This document shows positions 11,001 through 20,306 of a stretch of DNA of 64,000 nucleotides, in pieces (the stretch's first letter is position 1; the number at the start of each line of letters is the position of its first letter). The notes under the pieces were generated by a model. The model saw only the letters and a program-made list of their open reading frames with translations. It searched no databases and was not told where the DNA came from. Origin of the DNA: a virus. The translations under genes and the position numbers were made by a program. The stretch is taken from the IMG/VR virus record IMGVR_UViG_3300050821_003742, positions 1-64,000 of that record; one strand, given 5' to 3'.

Positions 11001-14000
11001 TATTCCCTGTTCTCCTGCGCCGTGTAACTTTGCCGTATCGGATGTTAACGCAGGTATGATGTACACCAAACTAAGCGACTATAATTTCCCTGCCCCTTCG
11101 TCGTTTGGATTCTACTATGGAATGGTTAATTCCAAGGTCAATCAGTGGGAGATGAACGATAACGAATTTGTAATTAATGAAAATCCCGGTGGTGGACTAA
11201 TCGTTCTCAAGTTTGATCCCGTGGCGCAGACGGTATCCAAGGTTAACTGCACGCGCAGCGCTTCAGGTTGCAACGATGGTAACAATCTGTTCATCAACCT
11301 AATTACAAATGCTACGTATCTTAACAATCAACCCCATAAATTAATTGGATTCAACCGTTTCACCCGTTCGATGTTGACTACGGAAGATTATACGGCGATG
11401 TTGACCAATCCGACTGGTTCGCCAATCCTAACGGATATAACTGCCAGCACTGCCGTGAATTGTCCTGGAATACCAACATCTAAAGTAAATGCCAACAACA
11501 CTGGTAACCTAGTTGTCAGTGCGGACGATCAAAAGGCTGCTGAAGGCTACGGTGGTGGACAGAACGCCTTTATGCTTCTGTACTTTTTTGATGCAACTGC
11601 TAATGCAGGAGCTGGTGGTTGCCGCTGGTTTGACACTTCCACTGGAACAATAGGTGGAAGCTATGGACCTACGGGATCTGTTCAATCATTCGATGATAAC
11701 GGAAATCCTATAGCATGGATAAACAACAGTACCATCCACAGTCTGGATCTTGATCGCAGCGGGACACTCCTTAGCTGGCAATTTTTAACTGATCCCGGAG
11801 GGCCAGCTTGCGTCAACAATACGAAGCAGTGCGAAGATGCATGGCGTTGGGACGTTACTAGTCTTAGGGCGTATAGACTTAATTACAACAGAACACCACA
11901 ACACATGTTTGGCCACGACGTTGCACTTTATAATGGTTGGGCATGGGGTTGGTATGGTCTATCTACATTTACCACTGGCATCATCAGCGTCCCGGGCATA
12001 AACCTGATCCCGATTCTTGGTAACAACGCTACTGGAGATCTTCCTACGGCATTCAACGTATTCTGTTGCGACTCGCACGAGAACGGAAACAACCAATTAC
12101 CGGCTGTAATACCGTCATCGTTCTTCGGAATGCATGTGGCATATGGAACTACTTCCTATTCGACGCCAATTTTGCCACCTATCATTGTTGGTGAGCAGGG
12201 TAAACCGGCTGGTACCAACTGGCCCTATCTTGAAAGCGCTAGGGGAACTTATAGCTTTACTAACTTGGATAACGCAATGGTTTTTTCCCAGGCTAATAAT
12301 GCTCCTCTGTTTTATAGCTTTGAGGATGAGCCCATATGGGCCGTGACCGATACCAGCGGTTGCGTTGCTGGGGCTGGAGGGACCCAGAAATGTCCCTCTG
12401 CACCTTCAGATTTAACCGTTAGTGCCGCTTGCCAAGCTCCATTGCTGGGCACAACTACAACGGATTGTCAGTTAAAAGAGTTCGTCACTACCCTGGTGCA
12501 GCGTTATAAGAGCACTGGGACTCAAACAGGATGCACTGCCGGCAATCCGCAATGCAATGGCGTAATTCCACTATATGAATCGTGGAATGAGCCCATAGGT
12601 CTTGGTACCGGTGGAGTTCTAACCAATGCTCAGCTTGTAACCCTATCAACAGACTATCTAAATACTATAAGAGCTAATGATCCTAATGCCAAGGTATGTT
12701 CTCCGGCATTCACCATCAGTGCGGCTTTGCCGTCTCGTTCTACGCTGATGCAAAACTTCTTCTCTGGCGGTGGTCCCACAACTTACGACTGCTACGATTT
12801 CCATATCAATGAAACTACTCCAGAAGCACAGATTGCGGACATAAATACGTTCAAAGCTAACTTGACTACGGCAGGTGTTGTTAATCCTACCATCTATGCC
12901 ACGGAAGCTGGACGCTGGGGTGGATGCGCTACGTCCGTATCTGGCATGACGCAGCAAGCTTACATAGGCAGAATTGAATTGTTATATGCCAGTAACAACG
13001 TCAAGCGTCACTACTGGTACGCCTATGACATCTGCCCTGGCTTAACAAATCAGCCTGGGACTTCAACTCTCAATGCTGCTGGTATCGGATATGGCAACGT
13101 AGAAAGTTGGATGATTGGGGCCAACCTATCTACTCCGTGTGCTGCCAATGGCACGGTGTGGACTTGCGGCTTGACCCGTCCAAGCGGATATAGAGCGTTG
13201 GCGGTGTGGGATACGTCGGGTAGCAGTACCTTCTCGGTTCCCAGTCAGTACACTCAATTTCAAGACCTGGAAGGGAATACTACTGCGGCCGGAGCTACGA
13301 TAACTATTGGTACTGAACCCATTCTATTGGAGAACGGAACTATACCATCTAACTTGGCAGGACCGTATCCACTCAACCCCGTGGTATGGGCTCCGTACAT
13401 GGACGTGAATCCTCCAAGTCCATGGGTTGATGAGTTTCTAGCTACAACACTGGATGGATTCAAGACTACTTACAGGTTTGCTCATTTGTTTGATCGATAC
13501 CACGAAGATACGCAGGGACATAAGGACTTTACGTCTTCGGCTCTGTGGCAGATATCTCATGATGGACAGTGGATCATATGGGCTTCCGACTGGACAGGTA
13601 CGAGGGATGATGCGTACCTTGTATCCTTGAATCCTACAAACTCGGTAGCTGCTCCTACGTTCAGTCCTGTTGGCAATGCAACTTATGCAGCAACGCAGAA
13701 CGTAACTATACTTACTGGACCACTGGATACCGGCGTTACCGTGCATCATTGCTTCGACAATACACCATTGACTCCGTGTACACCCAATGTTACCGGGACC
13801 ACGGCAACAATAAATTCCACGGGATACTTGAGGGCTAACGTTACTGCAGCCGGTAAGACTACCAGCGCAACTTCGTCAGCTCTTTACAGTATAGGTTCAG
13901 GTCTAGCTGTTCCAACGTTTAATCCGTTGCCAGGGGTCTATACCACAACTGGAATGAACATTACAATGACTCCGCCAAGCGGAGCAACGGTATGTTTCAC

Positions 14001-15255
14001 AATTGACGGATCAACTCCCACTGATGATGGCAATGGAAACTGCCTCCATGGAAACATTTTCCCGAATCCTATTCTATACAATCCGCTTCCTCCGCAAACG
14101 CTAGCGTGGCCAAACTGTATATCACCGTGCAATATTAATGCCATAAGTATTCAGGTTGGACAAACAGCTTCGGTTATGACAACCGGAACCTTCACTACGT
14201 CATCCGGAACGGTTGCCTCGCTTACTCCAGCCACGCTGGCATTCGGGAATCAGAACATAAATACGACCAGTACGGTGCAACTGGCTACGCTTACCAATAC
14301 CGGAACAAATTCCGTGACCGTTTCCGCCGTTACAATAGCGGCAAACTTCGCACGTAGCGGTGGAACATGTTCTCTAACTGTTCCATTCACACTGGCAGTG
14401 GGGGCAAGTTGCACCATAGGGGTTAACTTCACTCCAACCGTGGCTCAGAATTACAACGGAACATTGGTCGTAACTTCCAATGCTCCTACGCTAACTACCA
14501 ATCTTACTGGGACTGGAACAACTCCGGCGCAGCCAACGGCAACATTACTGCCAACAACGATGGCGTTCGGAAATCAAGCTATAAACACTACCAGTTCTCC
14601 CATCTCCGCCACATTGACAAATACAGGTACGGTCAACGTTAACGTAACAAGCGTAACGGTGTCTCCTAGTATTTTTGCAGAATTAACTACTGACACTTGT
14701 CCTAATGCACCGTTTACATTGCCGCCAACCACTAATAACTCTTGTACCATTGCGGCTACGTTCACTCCCACCGCTGCGCAGGCTTATAGCGGAACATTAT
14801 CAGTGGCTTCCAACGCGCCTACGCTGACCGTCAATCTTACCGGAACGGGAACCAATACCGTTGCAACATCGACGCTAACTCCTGCTTCTTTTAACTTTGG
14901 ACAGGGCTACATTAATAGTTCGAATGACAAATCAACGTTTACATTTTCCAATACTGGATCGGTTGATATCACCGTTTCTAATGTCATAGTTTCTGGAGCA
15001 GACTTTGTATACAGTGGCGGAACGTGCCCCAACACCACTCCAACTACTCCATTTACGGTTCCTGCGGGAACCTCTTGTTCATTCATTATTACATTTACTC
15101 CGCTATCTCCCGGTAATAAGAGTGGATCGCTTTCGGTAAATAGTAACTCATCAAATGCCAGCCAGTCTTCGTTCTCTGGCGTAGGAATTCCAGTTCAAGT
15201 ATTCACCGGCTCTGGTTCGGTAAGCGGAAACGGTTCCGTAGTGGTGAGACCATAA
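8068..15255 (+). CDS. Giant multidomain tail protein with embedded GH-A-type glycosidase
   Basis: 2395 residues, starting at the ATG that overlaps the previous TGA. In order: a signal peptide (LLLLLFLSPLGLLA-Q); a LamG-like domain (about 25-240); a beta-helix resembling pectate-lyase tail spikes (about 245-700); a fibronectin-like and a chitobiase-C-like beta domain (about 770-950); a propeller-like stretch (about 960-1340); a TIM-barrel glycosidase-like region (about 1350-1750) with YESWNEP (candidate acid/base E1508) and YATEAG (candidate nucleophile E1613); more propeller-like sequence; two chitobiase-C-like domains; and three choice-of-anchor-D repeats (about 2050-2390). The family within clan GH-A cannot be fixed. 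The repeats resemble acidobacterial secreted proteins, suggesting acquisition from the host. Confidence 0.75.
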   Translation: MKRLLLLLFLSPLGLLAQVPTPNTNYQTNFPLTQNPISEGGNWLNGNTNGGGKWGNVQTTPGMVFGTVESAGCPGTATLCNDNTAVLTGTWQSTQMAMATVRIANSSGLTSGAHEVELRLRSTINATGGGTNSGYEINCSVNTGNPYVQIVRWNGALGSFSLLNSQSPGSACANGDVLAATAIGSTISVYKSSGGGSLALIFSVTDSTFSGGSPGVGFFNNNDTNQSFFGFSNFTAWDGPAAAQMILPATCSQANVSSALTSIANDGSVVLIPPGTCLWASGINYTQTKTFVLAGAGAISGDGSGSNTSGTGFDNTIIQDGAGGNNVLTFTFINGKSSRITGFALAEGSGGATKNGAQLQLGGSSVSTRLDHMHFNQLHGGSVVQVEGCVYGVGDHNQFDAILSETAFSFRYHHGNCNGDTTNNGNGTWAAADLWGSSSFFYTENNNFQMLPLNASAGAHNFDFDCGRGGRFVFRYNYSGFRMITQTHFDPGGSPNVPIRPCRAHEEYNNIFAWSTSPSTDSGGMLEDNESGAGLFYSNTISALTTVQRVQITRQNNATYTWAAPPNGWGYCGTANGPSNWDENTGSTGYRCLDQVGAGQGDLLTNTAPNNNPTTNSTTGCVSSQSCAWPREALSPWYVWNNAFSPVPNATNHLWADFNSPTPVVENRDYYLSLPNVNEPGTFTGATGMGCGPTAAGLCTTPVARPATCTAGPTTNSPYNTPGSPGVGYWDNSTTPGKLYVCTATNTWTPYYTPYTYPHPLVGGAAPTIVIPTVTTTTATSITTTTASSGGTVTSNGGDPNGISSEGVCYATTANPTSPCTSNGTASPFTSSISGLTTNTLYHYRAFAANTAGTGFGSDLTFTTLSNGAVPPSFSPAPGTYTTPQNVVLTTTTPGAQIIYTMDGDVPTSTNGAFYSSYGPIVVSFTDTIKAYTTAPGFVDSPVVTATYTINPGPGPQQNYTVRTDKNGAAPEDWTTIPIPCSPAPCNFAVSDVNAGMMYTKLSDYNFPAPSSFGFYYGMVNSKVNQWEMNDNEFVINENPGGGLIVLKFDPVAQTVSKVNCTRSASGCNDGNNLFINLITNATYLNNQPHKLIGFNRFTRSMLTTEDYTAMLTNPTGSPILTDITASTAVNCPGIPTSKVNANNTGNLVVSADDQKAAEGYGGGQNAFMLLYFFDATANAGAGGCRWFDTSTGTIGGSYGPTGSVQSFDDNGNPIAWINNSTIHSLDLDRSGTLLSWQFLTDPGGPACVNNTKQCEDAWRWDVTSLRAYRLNYNRTPQHMFGHDVALYNGWAWGWYGLSTFTTGIISVPGINLIPILGNNATGDLPTAFNVFCCDSHENGNNQLPAVIPSSFFGMHVAYGTTSYSTPILPPIIVGEQGKPAGTNWPYLESARGTYSFTNLDNAMVFSQANNAPLFYSFEDEPIWAVTDTSGCVAGAGGTQKCPSAPSDLTVSAACQAPLLGTTTTDCQLKEFVTTLVQRYKSTGTQTGCTAGNPQCNGVIPLYESWNEPIGLGTGGVLTNAQLVTLSTDYLNTIRANDPNAKVCSPAFTISAALPSRSTLMQNFFSGGGPTTYDCYDFHINETTPEAQIADINTFKANLTTAGVVNPTIYATEAGRWGGCATSVSGMTQQAYIGRIELLYASNNVKRHYWYAYDICPGLTNQPGTSTLNAAGIGYGNVESWMIGANLSTPCAANGTVWTCGLTRPSGYRALAVWDTSGSSTFSVPSQYTQFQDLEGNTTAAGATITIGTEPILLENGTIPSNLAGPYPLNPVVWAPYMDVNPPSPWVDEFLATTLDGFKTTYRFAHLFDRYHEDTQGHKDFTSSALWQISHDGQWIIWASDWTGTRDDAYLVSLNPTNSVAAPTFSPVGNATYAATQNVTILTGPLDTGVTVHHCFDNTPLTPCTPNVTGTTATINSTGYLRANVTAAGKTTSATSSALYSIGSGLAVPTFNPLPGVYTTTGMNITMTPPSGATVCFTIDGSTPTDDGNGNCLHGNIFPNPILYNPLPPQTLAWPNCISPCNINAISIQVGQTASVMTTGTFTTSSGTVASLTPATLAFGNQNINTTSTVQLATLTNTGTNSVTVSAVTIAANFARSGGTCSLTVPFTLAVGASCTIGVNFTPTVAQNYNGTLVVTSNAPTLTTNLTGTGTTPAQPTATLLPTTMAFGNQAINTTSSPISATLTNTGTVNVNVTSVTVSPSIFAELTTDTCPNAPFTLPPTTNNSCTIAATFTPTAAQAYSGTLSVASNAPTLTVNLTGTGTNTVATSTLTPASFNFGQGYINSSNDKSTFTFSNTGSVDITVSNVIVSGADFVYSGGTCPNTTPTTPFTVPAGTSCSFIITFTPLSPGNKSGSLSVNSNSSNASQSSFSGVGIPVQVFTGSGSVSGNGSVVVRP

Positions 15256-15953
15256 TGGGATGGGGTCAAGGCAAGTACGGATGGGGCACCTTCGGATCTG
15301 CTGCGCCACAGTATGATGTGACGGATCAAGATGTGCTTTCTAATGTGCAGTTGGCATTGATAGAACCAACCAATGGCGGAGCATCGTTCCAGTCCGGTAT
15401 ATGGACCCAATCGCAGGCATTGGATTATCTCAACCAGAGACAAAACAGGTTCCTAAGTGAAACGGGATTAACGGTCATGGTTACTTACAATGCTGGGCAA
15501 GCTAATCAGACTCGGTATCCCGTTCCCGTAAACACAATAGATATACGTAGGGTTGCCTGGGCCAACGTGGATTCGTCTATGACCTATGTGGAACTACCAG
15601 TTGCTACGGCGTGGGAAATGGATCATGGGCGTAGCAACTGGTCTACGGCAACGTCTAAAAGTCCTTCGGTATACATGGAAGATCATCTACCTTCGTTGAC
15701 CATTGAGGTTAATCCTGCGCCGCTGGATAATGGCGAGATAGAACTGATAGCCGTGGCGCAAGGTACCCAGGTGGATGGTAGCGGTCAGTTTCTTTCTGTT
15801 CCCGATGACTATACACCGTATATTAAGTGGGGAGTATTGGCTGATATGCTATCAGGAGAGTATGAAGGTAACGACCCGATACGCGCAAAGCATTGCGAAG
15901 AACGATTTGCCGAGGGAATAGAGCTGGCTAGGATATTAACGGGAGAAATGTAG
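15255..15953 (+). CDS. gp4-like neck / head-to-tail adaptor protein, paralogue 2
   Basis: 232 residues. The ATG overlaps the stop of the giant tail gene (TAATG). It opens with a Gly/Trp-rich stretch (MGWGQGKYGWGTF). A helical segment follows (ALDYLNQRQNRFLSETG), then an alpha/beta part, and it ends with a helical segment containing KHCEERFAEGIELARIL. This architecture is seen in phage neck adaptors, where helices pack on the portal and the tail side receives the hub. Its position directly before the hub-like gene supports a connector role. The symbol is left blank because the assignment rests on pattern and context. Confidence 0.5.
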   Translation: MGWGQGKYGWGTFGSAAPQYDVTDQDVLSNVQLALIEPTNGGASFQSGIWTQSQALDYLNQRQNRFLSETGLTVMVTYNAGQANQTRYPVPVNTIDIRRVAWANVDSSMTYVELPVATAWEMDHGRSNWSTATSKSPSVYMEDHLPSLTIEVNPAPLDNGEIELIAVAQGTQVDGSGQFLSVPDDYTPYIKWGVLADMLSGEYEGNDPIRAKHCEERFAEGIELARILTGEM

Positions 15954-15962
15954 GAGATTCTG

Positions 15963-18701
15963 GTGGCAACTGAACTACAACATGACGGATCAAAGTTCGC
16001 CTTGGCTGGACTGGACTTAAACGTTCCGGTAGATCTCGTTCCGCCCACTAAGTATTCCCAGGCTACCAACGTACTATCCAGGATTGAAGGGCAACTACAG
16101 GGAAGAGATGGGATAGACAAGATAGCAACGATTGATCCCGGCGTACCTATTCATACCATCTTTAGATTGACACAGCCCAACCCCAGTGTTATTGGCGAAA
16201 GGCTTGTCGGTGCAGGATCATTACTATTCACTGCTCCTCTGCCTGACGGTAATTCCTTTTCTCAATTGACCGGTGGACCTTCGTTTGACGGAAGTCCACT
16301 TTCTATTATTCAGTTTTCATTCGATGCCGACCCCGCTGTATGGGCAATCATTGCCAATAGCGCCGGGATGATGAAGCGTAGAGCAGGATATTACCAACAA
16401 CTTGGCATAGCTCCACCACTTAACCAGGCCACGGCCGTTGCTGGAACTATTCTTCCAGGTAATCTAAATTCTACTACTGGTACGCCATACGATTGGCGCT
16501 ATACGTATGTAAATACCGTAACCAATAGCGAAGGAAATCCTTCGCCCATAATGAGTACGTCTCAGGAGATCAAGCGTCCTACGGCGAACCTTGATCCAGA
16601 TCCGAGGTTGGGAGGTTCGGCGTTCATTAATCCTGGCAATGCCTACGATGGAGTTAATTCAACTGCCGCAACCAATGCCGGTGTAGGACAGTTTGCGGCT
16701 TCCATGAGGGTCCTCAGTATTCCTGCTACAACTAATCAGTATACTTCATTGACACTTAATGTTATCGTTGGAGTATCTACGTTCCCTCTTAATTCCCTAG
16801 TAGCAGTATTTTATTCTACGGATGGTGGGAATACCTTTAATACTTTCGCTACAATACATGGAGTCTTGGCACCGAAACAGTTCTCCATTGCGCTTCCTGC
16901 AGGACAGGATCTAACAAAGGTTCAGGTAAGCATCTTCTCATCCAGTGAGAACGGAACTGTTACGCCATGCCCCGCAACGGGGTTATATGAAGTGTGGACA
17001 ACTGGGAATATCAATCCTCCCGTAAACGTTACGCTGGCATTGAACAACCAGAGCGCTAATGTATGCGTAGGTGCTCCGGTAGATCCGCAAGTAGATGCTA
17101 TAAGACTATACCGACGCGGCGGAACACTGCCTAACAACTGGTTCATGGTAGGACAGTTTGCCATATCCTCATTGACTCAGGGTGGTTGTGGTCTGGGGGC
17201 ATATCAAATCAATGATAACGTTCCCGACTCCGTAGCTCAGTTAGGACCGATACTCAATATAGATAACTTCCAGCCGATACAATCGATTCAGGCGGTTAAC
17301 TTTCCGTTGCCTATTATATTCGGTCCTGCGGCCAACAGGGTGTTGGCGTGCGGAGATCCCGCAAGACCCGCAGCCGTCTACTTTAGCGTTGATGGCAACG
17401 CCGATCAGTGGCCGGCGGAGAACTGGATTAACGTAGCCAACCCTGGCGAGCAGGTAATGAACGGGATTAACTATTCTCTTCGTACCTTCGCATTCTCCCG
17501 CGAGCGCATGTATATCATGCTACCTAACATCATTGCCGGTGTTACATTTACTCCAGCTGAGACCTCTTGTAGGCGCGGGCTTAAAGGCAGATTCGCACTG
17601 ACTGCCGGAGAGCAGGGTATCTATTTCGTATCTAAGGATGGCGTGTATCGAACCCAGGGAGGACCGGAGCAATCTATAATTGATGATTCCATTAGGCCGC
17701 TATTCCCCACCTACGATATTCCAAACGGTGTTCCGGTCAATGGTTATGATGCCGTAGATATGTCACAGGAAGATTCGTTGCGTATGACATACCACAATGG
17801 CGAGGTGTGGTTCTACTACCGGGGGCTTACGACGGAGCTAATTCAGTTGATGATCTTCGATGAGCGGCGTTCCCGGTGGCGCCCGGGAGATTATACACCG
17901 GACATGGGAATGTCTTATAGCGAATCCAACACCGTGTCCAGCCTGCTATTTGGCGGAATAGATGGAACGCTATACTCAAGTGGTGGGCCCAATGATAACG
18001 GATCACCTATCTTTGTTGAGGCGCAAACCGGGGCAATGGACCAGGGTAGGCCACTGAACCTTAAGGAATATCTTACCGTTAACTTCGACGTAGACCCGGG
18101 AGGAGCGAGCACAAACAATCCCATTGTTGTTACGCCTCTGTTGAATGGCAATACCGTATCCGATTCAGCTATCTATGTAACCGGGTCGGGAAGGCAGCGA
18201 GTAACGTTACCTCTTAACCAGAATGGTCAAGAGGTGTATGCCTACAACATAGCGTTCAGGCTGGCATGGCAAGAGAGTGCCAACATATCACCTATCTTCT
18301 ATCAATACGAAATATTATATAGGCACGAACCTACGGAGACTACGCACTGGGAGCTGCCGCAAACCGGATTAGCCATGGAAGGATGGTTTCACATAAGGGA
18401 TATATATGTGGTACTTAGGTCACAGGCCGATGTTACGTTGACCGTTACTCCCGGTGTAGGTACCGCACAGACCTTTGTATTGCCTAATACCAACGGAGCC
18501 AAGAACACAGTGTACGTACAACTGGCGGCTTCTAAGGCCAATAGCTATGCCTTTGCCTTGGATTCCACGTTGCCCTTCAGAGTGTATTCGGATGAAACAG
18601 ATGTAAGATGCAAGCAATGGATTACTAACCTGGGGTATAAGAACCTGCCATTGATATCCAGGGAGCAGGTAGGAAGGCCTTTTGGACAAGTAAATGTCTA
18701 G
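15963..18701 (+). CDS. P22 gp10-like tail hub / stabilisation protein
   Basis: 912 residues with a GTG start preceded by AGGAG (15954-15958). The protein is beta-rich with a propeller-like middle. It has features recurring in phage hub or nozzle proteins: an N-terminal NVPVDL segment followed by ATNVLSRIEGQLQGRDGI, and a YFSVDGNADQWPAENWI block near residues 475-490. P22 gp10 and T7 gp12 form the hexameric tube that closes the neck of short-tailed phages. Placement straight after a gp4-like gene matches that order. No signal peptide, in contrast to the neighbouring fibres. Confidence 0.6.
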   Translation: MATELQHDGSKFALAGLDLNVPVDLVPPTKYSQATNVLSRIEGQLQGRDGIDKIATIDPGVPIHTIFRLTQPNPSVIGERLVGAGSLLFTAPLPDGNSFSQLTGGPSFDGSPLSIIQFSFDADPAVWAIIANSAGMMKRRAGYYQQLGIAPPLNQATAVAGTILPGNLNSTTGTPYDWRYTYVNTVTNSEGNPSPIMSTSQEIKRPTANLDPDPRLGGSAFINPGNAYDGVNSTAATNAGVGQFAASMRVLSIPATTNQYTSLTLNVIVGVSTFPLNSLVAVFYSTDGGNTFNTFATIHGVLAPKQFSIALPAGQDLTKVQVSIFSSSENGTVTPCPATGLYEVWTTGNINPPVNVTLALNNQSANVCVGAPVDPQVDAIRLYRRGGTLPNNWFMVGQFAISSLTQGGCGLGAYQINDNVPDSVAQLGPILNIDNFQPIQSIQAVNFPLPIIFGPAANRVLACGDPARPAAVYFSVDGNADQWPAENWINVANPGEQVMNGINYSLRTFAFSRERMYIMLPNIIAGVTFTPAETSCRRGLKGRFALTAGEQGIYFVSKDGVYRTQGGPEQSIIDDSIRPLFPTYDIPNGVPVNGYDAVDMSQEDSLRMTYHNGEVWFYYRGLTTELIQLMIFDERRSRWRPGDYTPDMGMSYSESNTVSSLLFGGIDGTLYSSGGPNDNGSPIFVEAQTGAMDQGRPLNLKEYLTVNFDVDPGGASTNNPIVVTPLLNGNTVSDSAIYVTGSGRQRVTLPLNQNGQEVYAYNIAFRLAWQESANISPIFYQYEILYRHEPTETTHWELPQTGLAMEGWFHIRDIYVVLRSQADVTLTVTPGVGTAQTFVLPNTNGAKNTVYVQLAASKANSYAFALDSTLPFRVYSDETDVRCKQWITNLGYKNLPLISREQVGRPFGQVNV

Positions 18702-19110
18702 CAATACGGACCCTGTACAAAAGTTTCCTTCGGTGCAGGCACCGCAACCGTTCACCCAGCAACGGTGGCGCCCCAAGCCGTTCCAGGACCCTGAGCTAGA
18801 CCTCTCCACCAAGACCCTTTACGATAACGTCTATGGCCTTGAGGCTACGGCAACCCAGGCAGTAAAGGCTTTACAAGGTAGCAAGATAAGTTCAGGAGCA
18901 ATAGCGGTAACCGGCAATATGAAAGGGGTTGCGACCGGTCTTGGTACTCTTTCTAATATAGTAGTATCCATAGATGCAGGGTCAACCCCTACGAATATGA
19001 TTGTAACTGCCACGCCTTCAACGATTACCGCAGGAACCTTCGACGTTTATGTTTGGAATTCATCTTCTCCCGCTAACGCCGTTGTACGGTGGTTAGCCTG
19101 GGGAACATAA
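18694..19110 (+). CDS. Small virion-associated protein, unknown
   Basis: 138 residues, starting 8 bases inside the hub gene. The N-terminus is Pro/Gln-rich and likely flexible. A helix follows (DLSTKTLYDNVYGLEATATQ), then a beta-rich C-terminus of short Val/Thr strands. This head-to-fibre layout suits a short tail appendage or a protein that anchors onto the hub, but I recognise no family. It is in the same operon as hub and ejection genes. Confidence 0.6.
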   Translation: MSSNTDPVQKFPSVQAPQPFTQQRWRPKPFQDPELDLSTKTLYDNVYGLEATATQAVKALQGSKISSGAIAVTGNMKGVATGLGTLSNIVVSIDAGSTPTNMIVTATPSTITAGTFDVYVWNSSSPANAVVRWLAWGT

Positions 19111-19117
19111 GGGATAT

Positions 19118-19768
19118 ATGGCTGAACCACTTTCGAGACTAACCCCACCTGATAATATCGAGTCTGCTGAAGAGCGAGTTCGGCCAGTCCCTGTTGCAGG
19201 AGCTGGCGTAGAGAAGAGGGAATGGGTCATTACCGACTTCGACGCTACCAAGATGCCGGGGACAGAGATATTTCTCCCTGGACTATGGAAGCGTATGCAC
19301 GATGATGGAACCTTTGGAATGTTCTTCCATGAAGGTCCGGACATGAGCTTCATTCAGTTTGGGGCTGTGCTCACCAGTACCTCTAGCAAGATTCAGATTA
19401 TCGTTGGCCATGATGCCGAGGGCAATGCCAAGGAACATGCTGGCATGCTGATGTTGGATCACATTCTGTTTAATGATCAAGTTAAGCGTGCCGTTGGTAA
19501 CTTCCTGTTCTTCAAGGAGTATTGGCATCGCCATGATTCATTGGAGATTGGCCATGCGGTAATGGATCACTGGTTCTTTAACATGGGATTTGATGTGATA
19601 GCGGGGATTACGCCGAGGGGTAACAGGGCTGCTATTGCATTCATCAAGAGGTTGGGATTCCAAGTGGTAGGGGATGTTCCCGGGTTCACTATGTATGATG
19701 GCAAGAATTGTGCCAGTGCTACATCATTTATGACTAAGGAAATGTGGACAAAGAGGCGAGATGGGTAA
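19118..19768 (+). CDS. GNAT-fold (acetyltransferase-like) virion-region protein
   Basis: 216 residues. The C-terminal half carries the GNAT pattern: GITPRGNRAAIAFIKRLGF, followed by a strand and VVGDVPGF. This matches the acetyl-CoA-loop helix and the beta-bulge region of N-acetyltransferases. Similar GNAT-fold proteins occur in short-tailed phages beside ejection proteins, where the activity is usually unproven. The upstream half (about 35-130) is alpha/beta with several His residues. The start ATG lies 7 bases after the previous stop, preceded by AGGGATAT. The substrate is unknown, and a purely structural role is possible. Confidence 0.55.
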   Translation: MAEPLSRLTPPDNIESAEERVRPVPVAGAGVEKREWVITDFDATKMPGTEIFLPGLWKRMHDDGTFGMFFHEGPDMSFIQFGAVLTSTSSKIQIIVGHDAEGNAKEHAGMLMLDHILFNDQVKRAVGNFLFFKEYWHRHDSLEIGHAVMDHWFFNMGFDVIAGITPRGNRAAIAFIKRLGFQVVGDVPGFTMYDGKNCASATSFMTKEMWTKRRDG

Positions 19769-20306
19769 GGGTCCTAAAGTACCACAATCATCGGTAGATA
19801 CGAACGTTGGATTACAGAAGCTTGAATTCCAATATCTTCCCCAATTTGCATCTCAAGGACTGAGAAACCTTGGTGCATCATCACAGTATTGGACAGATAT
19901 TTTGCACGGTGGTCCTGCAGCACAGGCTGCCACGGCACCATACGCACAGACCATCGCACAACAAACGGCACAGAATCAAAAGAACATTCAGAATACGTTG
20001 CCGGCTGGCGGTGAAAAGAATCTAGCGTTGGCGCAGAATCAGACAGGGATGGGACAGTCCATTGCCAATCTGTATCAAGGACTGGGACCAACTGCTGCTG
20101 CTCAATTAGGTTCCCTGGGACTTGGTAGCGCCGGAGCTGGCAATGCTGCTGGCGGAGTAAGCGCCGGTGCAGGAGCATCGAACCTGAATCTTGCGGGACA
20201 GCAAGCTAATGCCAAGGGTCAGATGTGGGGTGGTATTGGCTCCGGCGTAGGTTCACTGGTTGGCGGTAAATTGGGAGCCGGTAACGGCATCACGGGGAAG
20301 TCTTAA
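19761..20306 (+). CDS. Ejection / internal virion protein (small, Ala-Gly-Gln rich)
   Basis: 181 residues, overlapping the previous gene by 8 bases. The N-terminal part is helical and rich in Gln and Ala. The C-terminal third is almost entirely Gly, Ala and Ser and ends in a Gly-zipper-like segment (WGGIGSGVGSLVGGKLGAG) that could insert in membrane. P22 gp7, gp16 and gp20 show such composition and are injected with the DNA. First of three genes in a row with this character. Confidence 0.6.
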   Translation: MGKGPKVPQSSVDTNVGLQKLEFQYLPQFASQGLRNLGASSQYWTDILHGGPAAQAATAPYAQTIAQQTAQNQKNIQNTLPAGGEKNLALAQNQTGMGQSIANLYQGLGPTAAAQLGSLGLGSAGAGNAAGGVSAGAGASNLNLAGQQANAKGQMWGGIGSGVGSLVGGKLGAGNGITGKS

